Positions 30,842 to 37,796 of a stretch of DNA of 64,000 bases are shown here, piece after piece. Made by a program: the position numbers and the translations under genes. Numbering within the stretch: the first letter of the stretch is position 1; the number at the start of each line of letters is the position of its first letter. Source of the stretch: Halomonas sp. McH1-25 (GTDB lineage Bacteria; Pseudomonadota; Gammaproteobacteria; Pseudomonadales; Halomonadaceae); the NCBI RefSeq assembly GCF_022348165.1, contig NZ_JAKRFI010000005.1:62001-126000 (forward strand). The letters are read 5' to 3'. The notes beneath the pieces are model-generated. The model did no database searches, was not told where the DNA came from, and saw only the letters and a list, made by a program, of their open reading frames with translations.

Positions 30842-32164
30842 TCAGGTGCCAAACGGATAGGTTTCTGGAATGTCTTCTCGCTGCCAGGGCTCACGTTTGT
30901 CGAAAGGCTCCGCGGCACTCGTTTCATCCAGATGGAAAAGTGCATCGAACTGCTGAGGCAAGGAGGCGCGAAGATAATGACTGCCCCGCTCCGTCTCGGG
31001 GCGATAGATCACCCCAATGGCCCGCTCCAGCAACCTGGCACGCAAAGGGTCGGCATGCATGCCTTCCAGTGGCAGATAGAAACGGTCCAGTCCGCTGCGG
31101 TGAAATAGACGTTCGTAACTGTCTTCGTGTGAAGGCCGGACCCAGCGGTGCTCGACCGGAGCATCCCAGTCCCGGGCTGCCGAGACATAGCCCGTATGCG
31201 TGGTGAAGCCGACCAGCAGTACACGACGGCGACCGAAGCGCTGCCGAGCCAGCTGGCCAATACTATGCTGGCGTCGCCCCCACCCCATTTCCGTTCCACG
31301 CGCGTCGCCAAGGTGAGAATTGTGCGCCCAGACAACGACTCGCCCTCGCCCGCCCTGACTGCGAAGGTAGTAATGCAGTTCGGTCAAGGTGTCAGTCATA
31401 TGCTTGTCGCGCAGGTTCCAGGTATCGACTCGCGCCTGGAACGTGGCGCGGTAATACTCTTCAGCATTGACCACGACCCGCGCATTCTGCTCGGCAAAGA
31501 ATTGTTCATCCGAGGCCAGCCGCCCGTCATGAGCGAGGTAATCCCCAGCCTTGTTGATCAACTCGCATAACAGCTGCACGGAGGCTTCTTCACAGGAACG
31601 ACTCAGCCCAAAGGCGACATTGCGGCCATACTGGAAAGGGTCGCCATGATGGTCGAGACAAGCATAACCATGTCGCGCCAATTCGGCCTGCTCGGGGTCG
31701 ATCTGCGATAAATAGGCAATCACAGCCTCGGCGGAACGATGCAAGCTATAGAGGTCGAGACCATAGAATCCAACCTGCTCCGCCAACGGCTTATCAGCGT
31801 TATGCTCATACAGGTTAGCAATGAAGTCGCGAACATCGTCGTTGCGCCACATCCATTGGGGAAAACGCTGAAAATCGCCGAAGGCTTCCATCAAGGAATC
31901 CTGGCTGATGCCTCTCACGTAGCGGTTGAGGCGCAGTGCATCGGGCCAATCGGCTTCGACCAGAACCGCTTCGAACCCCTTTTCCTCGATCAGACGCTGG
32001 GTAATCTCCCCGCGCATGAGATAAAACTCGGCCGTGCCATGGGACGCCTCGCCGAGTAATACGAAATCGCGTTCCCCGACTTGTTCGAGCAACGCGTCGT
32101 AATCGCTGGAGCGTTCGTTGAATCGGGTGGCAAGCTGACGAACGCAAGTGAGTGAAGTAACCAT
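30842..32164 (-). CDS. Erythromycin-esterase family protein
   Basis: 440 residues of the EreA/EreB-like superfamily. Seen: LLGEASHGTAEFYLMRGEI near residue 33 (the catalytic His in GEASHG), VEADWPDAL, and VVWAHNSHLGDARGTEMG, the second conserved His motif. Chromosomal members in stress clusters are unlikely to be antibiotic esterases; the natural substrate is unknown. The C-terminus (QFDALFHLDETSA) is typical of the succinoglycan-biosynthesis-like subgroup. GAGAGG lies upstream of the ATG. The order beside host-attachment and PncA genes resembles other proteobacterial stress islands. Confidence 0.9.
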   Translation of the reverse strand: MVTSLTCVRQLATRFNERSSDYDALLEQVGERDFVLLGEASHGTAEFYLMRGEITQRLIEEKGFEAVLVEADWPDALRLNRYVRGISQDSLMEAFGDFQRFPQWMWRNDDVRDFIANLYEHNADKPLAEQVGFYGLDLYSLHRSAEAVIAYLSQIDPEQAELARHGYACLDHHGDPFQYGRNVAFGLSRSCEEASVQLLCELINKAGDYLAHDGRLASDEQFFAEQNARVVVNAEEYYRATFQARVDTWNLRDKHMTDTLTELHYYLRSQGGRGRVVVWAHNSHLGDARGTEMGWGRRQHSIGQLARQRFGRRRVLLVGFTTHTGYVSAARDWDAPVEHRWVRPSHEDSYERLFHRSGLDRFYLPLEGMHADPLRARLLERAIGVIYRPETERGSHYLRASLPQQFDALFHLDETSAAEPFDKREPWQREDIPETYPFGT

Positions 32165-32402
32165 GGCTGCGGCCTCTCGCCAAGCTCAACCAAAGTCTAG
32201 AAGACAGGGAGAAGTCGTGAGGAACTAGTCGTCAAAAGCTTGTCGCGGAGCAAACTTGGCTAGATTAATGCTGGTTCTTCAAAAGCTTGGACCAAGCTAG
32301 CCACTTCAAAATGCATACTTCCGCACCATTATTTTCCAGTAGCTTGGCTACAATGAGTGTTACCTCCCTTTATCAAAGCTCTGACATCGTATGGAGTCAC
32401 TC

Positions 32403-32957
32403 ATGGCTTATCAGCTCGGTGATGCCTTGTTGGTTGTCGATATGCAACGTGACTTCTGTGAAGGCGGGGCCTTGCCCGTCCATGGGGGAGCGGCGCTGAT
32501 GGAAGGTATCAATGCCGAGGCGAATGATGCCCAGGCGGCCGGCGCCCTCATCATTGCTACCCGGGACTGGCACCCGGTCGGGCACTGTAGCTTCTCCAGC
32601 CAGGGCGGACCGTGGCCTGAGCATTGCATTCAGGACACGCTGGGCGCTGAATTTCATCCCAGCCTGCAACTACCCGAAGGCACCATCATTGTCAGCAAGG
32701 GTACCGCATTCGACCGCGACGCCTATTCCGCCTTCGAGGGCACGGGCCTGGCCACGTATCTTAGAAAGCATGGCATCGTTCGTGTCATTGTCTGCGGCCT
32801 CGCCTTGGACTTCTGCGTCAGGGCGACCGTACAGGATGCTATTAAGGCTGAATTTCAGACCCGCCTGTTGAGCCGATTCACGGCCCCGGTGGTTACTTCC
32901 AATTGCGAGGCCTGTGAACAGGAGCTGCGTCATACCGGATGCGAGATTGTGGCATGA
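32403..32957 (+). CDS. pncA: Nicotinamidase
   Basis: Deamidates nicotinamide to nicotinate for NAD salvage. 184 residues from ATG 32403, with GGAG six bases upstream. Seen: catalytic Asp in VVDMQRDF, catalytic Lys in VSKGTAFDRDAYSAF, catalytic Cys in ALDFCVRATV, and metal-site residues in TRDWHPVGHCSF. All catalytic residues are present, so the enzyme should be active. Its stop overlaps the start of the broken nicotinate phosphoribosyltransferase gene. The upstream gap (32165-32402) contains small inverted repeats around AGCTTGG (for example 32282-32297) but no clear promoter call. Confidence 0.95.
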   Translation: MAYQLGDALLVVDMQRDFCEGGALPVHGGAALMEGINAEANDAQAAGALIIATRDWHPVGHCSFSSQGGPWPEHCIQDTLGAEFHPSLQLPEGTIIVSKGTAFDRDAYSAFEGTGLATYLRKHGIVRVIVCGLALDFCVRATVQDAIKAEFQTRLLSRFTAPVVTSNCEACEQELRHTGCEIVA

Positions 32958-33530
32958 ATAAGCCGGTACCACCCCTTGAGCCCGGTTCAGATCTGGCTCT
33001 ATTTACCGACCTGTATGAACTCACCATGCTTCAGGCCTACTGGCATGAGGCGATGTCAGATCGCGGCTAGAAGCGGGCTGGACGAATACCTGATCGAGCG
33101 TTTGGTGAATACCGGCGCTCCCATCGATGTCTTTGGTGTCGACACGGCATTGGGCGTATCGTCGGATGCGCCAGCCATCGAGCTGTCCTACAAGCTGGTC
33201 GACTATGCAGGCGAACCCAGGTCAAAGCGCTCTCCGGGCAAGGCAAACCTGCCAGGCTGCAAACAGATCTATTGGCGTACGGATGACGAAGGGCTCTTTG
33301 TCAAAGACATACTGGCGCTGCGCGATGAAACGGTCGCGGCCGTTCGCGCCCTACTGCGTCCCCAAGTCACGCAGGGGGCGGTTGATGCAGCTTTTCTAGC
33401 CGAGGCCAGAAAAGCTGACGAGACGGTACGCGCCAATCTGGCCGGCTTGCCCACAGGCTTGATGCATCTTACGCAGCCTTGCCCCTATCCTGTTGTGCTG
33501 AGTCCACAGCCCTCTGAGCTGTGTATCTGA
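32954..33530 (+). pseudogene. pncB: Nicotinate phosphoribosyltransferase with large internal deletion
   Basis: Starting at ATG 32954 (overlapping the pncA stop), 38 codons read a true N-terminus including LALFTDLYELTMLQAYWHEA, then TAG at 33068. From about 33066 in another frame the sequence resumes with the family's C-terminal part: SGLDEYLIERL, IDVFGVDTALGVSSDAP, YKLVDYAGEPRSKRSPGK. Intact enzymes of this type have about 430-450 residues, so some 240 codons of the middle, including the catalytic barrel, are deleted and the frame is shifted. The gene cannot make an active enzyme. The 184-residue frame from 32976 is only the remnant. Confidence 0.85.
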
Positions 33531-33585
33531 TTATGTCTCACCCTGTTCTCAAGGCTTCCAAACGCGCCAGATAAGCACAGGTTTG

Positions 33586-33627
33586 TTGATAATCGTCAAA
33601 CGCAAGATGGGAAAAGCGCGTTACAAC
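33586..33627 (+). promoter_or_regulatory. FNR-type activated promoter of cbpA-cbpM
   Basis: TTGATAATCGTCAA at 33586-33599 matches the FNR palindrome at 9 of 10 positions. TACAAC at 33622-33627 is a 4/6 match to a -10. A start seven bases later (33634) puts the palindrome centre at exactly -41.5, as at arcD. Confidence 0.55.
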
Positions 33628-33732
33628 AGCATGGCTTCTTTACGTTAGAAGGAAGTGACACTTGGCCAGACAAAGGAACATCGTCAACCCATGTGTCGCC
33701 CACGCAGCCCCGATCGAGAGTGGAGCGATTCC

Positions 33733-34671
33733 GTGGAATTCAAGGATTATTATCAGGTATTGGGCGTCGACAAGGCCGCGACCATTCCCGACATCAAGAA
33801 GGCCTATCGCAAGCTGGCGCGAAAGTATCACCCGGATATCAGCAAGGAACCCGACGCGGCTCTGCGCATGCAGGAAATCAACGAGGCCAAGACGGTACTT
33901 ACCGACTCCGAGAAACGGGCTGCCTATGACCAGCTTGGCGAGCGCTATCATGCCGGACAGGAATTCCGCCCACCGCCGGACTGGGATGCCGGCTTCGAGT
34001 ACTCGGGCGGTAGTTTCGAGGATGTCGACCTGGGCGAGTTCAGCGATTTCTTCGCCAATCTGTTCGGCCGTGCCAGCCGTGGGCGCTCACGCGCCCACCA
34101 CAGCTACCAGATGCGTGGCGGTGATCGTCATGCCAGGATCTTCATTGACCTGAGCGATGCCTACCACGGCGCTACACGCACCGTGACGCTGCATGTCCCG
34201 CAGACCGATCCTGAGGGGCATGTCTCGCTGCAGGAGCACAACCTCAAGGTACGCATACCCAAGGGCATCAAGGAAGGGCAGCACATTCGTCTGGCGGGCC
34301 AGGGGCACCCCGGGGCCGGCGGAGGCGAGCCCGGGGATCTCTATCTGGAAGTGCATTTTACGCCGAGCCCGGATTATCGCGTGGAGGGCAAGGATGTCTT
34401 TGCGATCTTGCGGGTCGCTCCTTGGGAAGCGGCTCTCGGCAGCGCCATCAACGTCCACACGCCCTCCGGCGAGGTACATCTGAAGATACCCAAGGGCTCG
34501 CAGGGTGGCCGCAAACTACGCCTGAAGGGGCGCGGCATTCCCGGCGCTGAGCCCGGCGACCTGTACTTCGTGCTGGAAGTGGTACTTCCACCGGCCAATA
34601 CCGACAAGGCGCGTCAGCTTTATGAAGCCATGGCGCGTGACATGCCGTTCAACCCGCGTCAAACGAGGTAG
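33733..34671 (+). CDS. cbpA: DnaJ-class co-chaperone CbpA
   Basis: J-domain co-chaperone that stimulates DnaK ATPase. 312 residues from a GTG at 33733 (GGAG nine bases upstream); the frame is open further 5' but without a site. Seen: J domain at residues 1-70 with HPD at 33-35, a Gly/Phe-rich linker, no zinc-binding domain, and two C-terminal substrate domains (DLSDAYHGATRTVTL, LRLKGRGIPG). This is the CbpA architecture. It is followed by its modulator CbpM and preceded by an FNR-like box, which ties it to the same regulon as arcDABC. Confidence 0.94.
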   Translation: MEFKDYYQVLGVDKAATIPDIKKAYRKLARKYHPDISKEPDAALRMQEINEAKTVLTDSEKRAAYDQLGERYHAGQEFRPPPDWDAGFEYSGGSFEDVDLGEFSDFFANLFGRASRGRSRAHHSYQMRGGDRHARIFIDLSDAYHGATRTVTLHVPQTDPEGHVSLQEHNLKVRIPKGIKEGQHIRLAGQGHPGAGGGEPGDLYLEVHFTPSPDYRVEGKDVFAILRVAPWEAALGSAINVHTPSGEVHLKIPKGSQGGRKLRLKGRGIPGAEPGDLYFVLEVVLPPANTDKARQLYEAMARDMPFNPRQTR

Positions 34672-34675
34672 GAAC

Positions 34676-34990
34676 ATGGCTGAAAACAATCCAGTCAACG
34701 GCGTCGTACTCGACGAGGCCAGTCTGACCCTGGAGGAGTTCGCTCGTGCCTGTGCCGTCGAGCGGCAATGGGTGGTGGAACGAGTCGAGGGCGGTATGCT
34801 CGGCGACGGCTCGCGCTATGCCTCGCAATGGCGTTTCACCAGTCGCGACCTGACCCGAGCACGACGCCTGCGCCAGATGGAATACGACTTCGATGCCGAG
34901 CCGGAACTGGCCGCTCTTGTCGCGGACCTGTTCGAAGAAGTGGAGCACCTGAGGAAACGGCTCAGGGCTGCCGGAATCGACACCGGTTGA
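34676..34990 (+). CDS. cbpM: Chaperone modulator CbpM
   Basis: 104 residues, a MerR-like helix-turn-helix fold (LTLEEFARACAVERQWVVERVEGG) followed by a dimerising helix (PELAALVADLFEEVEHLRKR). CbpM binds the J domain of CbpA and blocks its interaction with DnaK. It starts five bases after cbpA with GAGGTAGG upstream, as in the usual cbpAM operon. It closes the left accessory block; the next genes are cell-wall enzymes. Confidence 0.9.
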   Translation: MAENNPVNGVVLDEASLTLEEFARACAVERQWVVERVEGGMLGDGSRYASQWRFTSRDLTRARRLRQMEYDFDAEPELAALVADLFEEVEHLRKRLRAAGIDTG

Positions 34991-34994
34991 GCCG

Positions 34995-35729
34995 CTACTG
35001 GCTGGCCAGTTGCGGGGCTGGGCTGTCGCAATGAAGAAAGCGGGAAGAGTTCAGCCAGTCTGCATCGGGATAATAAACGAACAGGTACTGGCCATCCTTG
35101 ATGCTATCGATCAGTGGAGAGGCGATGTCCTCTCGCACTGCCGGGCATCCGTGACTACGCCCCAGCCGCCCGGTCTTTGCGATGAATTCCTCATCGGCGT
35201 AGTCGGCGCCATGGATGACAATCGCCCGCTCGAACGCCTTGTCGTTGACGCCCGGCTCCAAGCCTTCCAGGCGCAACGAGTAGCCGTTACTGCCCTGGTA
35301 GCTGTTCAGGGTCCGGAACAGCCCCAGGCTTGACTGCCAACTATCGGGTACGTTTGAAAAAGCCATTGCCTGGGCGTTGCCCGAACCACGACCATGCGCG
35401 ACGAGTTCCTTGAACGTCAGCGTACGATTCACGAGATCGAAGACCCAGAGCCGGGGCTGGGTGGATGGTAGTGAGTAATCGATGATGGCCAGCTGGTCGG
35501 CATCTCTCCCGGCACACGAGACTGCGCGTGCCGCCAGGCGCAGGACCCGACGATCCGCCTCAGGAGCCAGCGTAGACAACATGCGGGCCAGTGGCTGCGT
35601 TTGCGACGAATGTGCCGGGACAGTGCTTGTTTGGGCAAGGAGCTCGCCGGCTCGCGCTTGCTGCCCCAGCAATGGCAGGACAAGGACCAGCGTGGCGAAC
35701 AATAGGTTAGGCAAAGGGCGGCGTAACAT
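34995..35729 (-). CDS. Periplasmic L,D-transpeptidase-like protein (YkuD_2 type)
   Basis: 244 residues from the ATG at 35729, which starts a signal peptide (RRPLPNLLFATLVLVLPLLG, cleavage after ARA). The longer frame to 35849 would hide the signal. Seen: YkuD-like catalytic motif with IVIHGADYADEEFI and GRSHGCPAV, giving catalytic His and Cys. Small family members act in cell-wall cross-linking or lipoprotein attachment. Divergent from the larger L,D-transpeptidase across 98 bases, so regulation may be shared. Confidence 0.87.
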   Translation of the reverse strand: MLRRPLPNLLFATLVLVLPLLGQQARAGELLAQTSTVPAHSSQTQPLARMLSTLAPEADRRVLRLAARAVSCAGRDADQLAIIDYSLPSTQPRLWVFDLVNRTLTFKELVAHGRGSGNAQAMAFSNVPDSWQSSLGLFRTLNSYQGSNGYSLRLEGLEPGVNDKAFERAIVIHGADYADEEFIAKTGRLGRSHGCPAVREDIASPLIDSIKDGQYLFVYYPDADWLNSSRFLHCDSPAPQLASQ

Positions 35730-35827
35730 GAAAACGATACCAGTCTGAGTATACGACACAGGATAGTTACCGAAATAGTACCCGAGAGATCGGGAATCGA
35801 CATGCCTAAAACCAGCGAGATGTTGCG

Positions 35828-37480
35828 ATGCGCTTTCAAATGACGCCAAGAGGCCTTCTGCCCGGCTTTCTTCTATTGCTGATTTGCCTAACGATAGCCT
35901 CGGTCCAAGGCGACGACGCGATCCCCAAGGAAGGCATCAAGGCTCTCATCATCGGACAGGAAGGAGACGGCGATAGCCTGCTCCGCCAGGTTTACGAAGA
36001 GCGCGATTTCGAGCCCGCCTGGAATGATGAGGCCACGCTTGCCGCTTTCATCGAGGCGTTGCCCTCCTTGGCCGACGATGGCCTGGATCCGGCCGACTAT
36101 GCCGTAAACATTCTGCAGGAAGTATATCGGCAGGTTCAGGCGACGGGAACAGCACTCCAACGTGCACGCTTCGATGTTAATGCCACCCGTACCTTCCTGT
36201 TGGCACTGCGTCATCTGCAGCGTGGCAAGGTCGACCCCTATGCCATCTATGCCCGCTGGGAGGTGCCTATCGCCGAGGCGACGCTAGCTCCCTCGGACGT
36301 ATCGAATACCATCGATACCCGGCAATTCGCGCAAGCCTTTGCCGATGCGCGCCCAGCCTATCCTCCTTACGAACACCTCCGCTCGGCGCTGGCAAAATAC
36401 CGCCGTATTCAGGCCCTGGGTGGCTGGCCCATGCTTCCTTCCCGCGATCAATCGCTGCAACCGGGCGAGACACACGAAGACGTTTTGCTTCTTCGCCAGC
36501 GACTGGCCATGATCGGCGAGACCATGCTGTCGCCCACCAACGCCCCCGACATGTTGCCGACCCGCTATGATGAGGCCTTGGCGGCGGCAGTCCGCCGGTT
36601 TCAGAAGCGCCACCTGCTCCAGGCAGATGGCATCGTCGGTCCGCGTACACGAGCCGCTCTCAATGTCCCGGTCGGCACACGGATCGATCAGATCCGGGTC
36701 AATCTCGAGCGGGCTCGCTGGCTACTGCATGAGTTGCCCGACACGTTCGTGCTGGTGGATATCGCCGGCTATCGGCTCAGTTACTTTCGTCCCGATGGCC
36801 GGGTCTGGCGCACCCGTATCGTGGTTGGCCAGCCCTATCGCCAGACCCCGTCGCTTCGCTCCGAGATCACCCACGTCACAGTCAATCCGACCTGGACCAT
36901 ACCACCCACGATCCTGCGCCAGGATGTGCTGCCCCAGGTGCGTCGCGATCCGGGCTACCTGGTCCGGCATAGGATCCAGGTACTGGACGGGTCGGGGTAT
37001 CGCCTGGACCCCTTTACCATCGACTGGACACGCCCCGGCAATGTCATATTGCGCCAGGTAGCTGGCCCCGGTAACGCGCTTGGCCAGGTCGTCATCCGCT
37101 TTCCCAACCAGCACCTGGTTTATCTTCACGATACGCCGGCGCAAGCCTTGTTCGCCCAGGAGCAGCGCGCCTTCAGCTCGGGCTGCATCCGCGTCCAACA
37201 GGTTCTCGAACTCGTCCAGCATCTGTTCGATGATACCGGTACCGACCAGCACCTCGCCTCGCTCGTCGCAACCGGACAGACGCGTAACGTGCCTCTTTCC
37301 CGCACGGCCCCACTTATCCTGAGCTATTGGACCGCCCAGGCAGACGAGGCCGGCTTCGTCACCTTCCGCCCGGACATCTATCAGCGAGACGCTCCCCTGC
37401 TCGCGGCTCTGGATCGTCCTTTCATCTTGCCCGACATGAGGCCAGCATTTCACGCTAGCGATCAAGCAACGAATGACTAG
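35828..37480 (+). CDS. ldtD: L,D-transpeptidase of the YcbB/LdtD type
   Basis: 550 residues, close to E. coli LdtD (615). Seen: N-terminal signal/anchor (LLPGFLLLLICLTIASVQG), an Asp/Glu-rich scaffold domain, a peptidoglycan-binding helix bundle (YDEALAAAVRRFQKRHLLQADGIVG), and a C-terminal YkuD domain with LHDTPAQALF and SSGCIRV, where the Cys is the catalytic nucleophile. It forms 3-3 cross-links in peptidoglycan, useful under envelope stress. The start is ATG 35828 or 35840. Confidence 0.92.
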   Translation: MRFQMTPRGLLPGFLLLLICLTIASVQGDDAIPKEGIKALIIGQEGDGDSLLRQVYEERDFEPAWNDEATLAAFIEALPSLADDGLDPADYAVNILQEVYRQVQATGTALQRARFDVNATRTFLLALRHLQRGKVDPYAIYARWEVPIAEATLAPSDVSNTIDTRQFAQAFADARPAYPPYEHLRSALAKYRRIQALGGWPMLPSRDQSLQPGETHEDVLLLRQRLAMIGETMLSPTNAPDMLPTRYDEALAAAVRRFQKRHLLQADGIVGPRTRAALNVPVGTRIDQIRVNLERARWLLHELPDTFVLVDIAGYRLSYFRPDGRVWRTRIVVGQPYRQTPSLRSEITHVTVNPTWTIPPTILRQDVLPQVRRDPGYLVRHRIQVLDGSGYRLDPFTIDWTRPGNVILRQVAGPGNALGQVVIRFPNQHLVYLHDTPAQALFAQEQRAFSSGCIRVQQVLELVQHLFDDTGTDQHLASLVATGQTRNVPLSRTAPLILSYWTAQADEAGFVTFRPDIYQRDAPLLAALDRPFILPDMRPAFHASDQATND

Positions 37481-37491
37481 CCTAAAATATT

Positions 37492-37509
37492 TGTAAATTT
37501 TAGTTACCA
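37492..37509 (+). promoter_or_regulatory. Candidate GacA/UvrY-type upstream activating site
   Basis: TGTAAATTTTAGTTACCA imperfectly resembles the TGTAAG-N6-CTTACA site that GacA/UvrY-type response regulators use at csrB/rsm genes; the spacer is one base short and one arm is degenerate. It lies about 70-80 bases before the probable start of the GGA-rich RNA. Suggestive only. Confidence 0.3.
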
Positions 37510-37574
37510 TAAACGTCGCTTTGTTGACGAGCATCACGGTTTTCCACCGCAGGGTCTGGAATGATGCTTTCATG

Positions 37575-37768
37575 ACAAAGGGAAAGTGTCTAAGGAAACG
37601 ATGCAGGAAGCATCAGGCCTCAAGGACGCAAGAGGCAGGACGCCTCAGGATAAGGCAGGATGACCGGCAGGATGCCGTTTGGCCAGGAGGCCGACGCAGG
37701 GAGCGATTTGGTTACAGCAGGACGCGAACAGACATAAGGGCCTCGTCCAGGGACTGGCGAGGCCTTTT
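37575..37768 (+). ncRNA. csrB: CsrB/RsmZ-type regulatory RNA
   Basis: No protein gene fits 37481-37796. On the + strand twelve GGA triplets occur between 37581 and 37753, most as AGGA. Many lie in loops of clear hairpins: GATGC-AGGAA-GCATC (37600-37614), GAGGC-AGGAC-GCCTC (37632-37646), CGGC-AGGAT-GCCG (37665-37677), GGCC-AGGA-GGCC (37681-37692), CGC-AGGGA-GCG (37695-37705). It ends in a terminator stem GGCCTCG/CGAGGCC (37739-37764) with an inner CCAG-GGA-CTGG hairpin and TTTT. This is the layout of CsrB/RsmY/RsmZ RNAs, which titrate CsrA. The 5' end is estimated. Convergent with the GH65 gene. Confidence 0.82.
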
Positions 37769-37796
37769 CATTGCCAGCTCAGGCTCGTTCAATCGG

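Noticed and set aside
30842-32164. Antibiotic-resistance gene (erythromycin esterase)
   Set aside because: Family resemblance only; the chromosomal context is a stress locus and nothing indicates macrolide hydrolysis.
32976-33530. Intact 184-residue gene after pncA
   Set aside because: Its real coding part starts at about 33066 as the C-terminal third of nicotinate phosphoribosyltransferase; the first 30 codons are the wrong frame of the true N-terminus.
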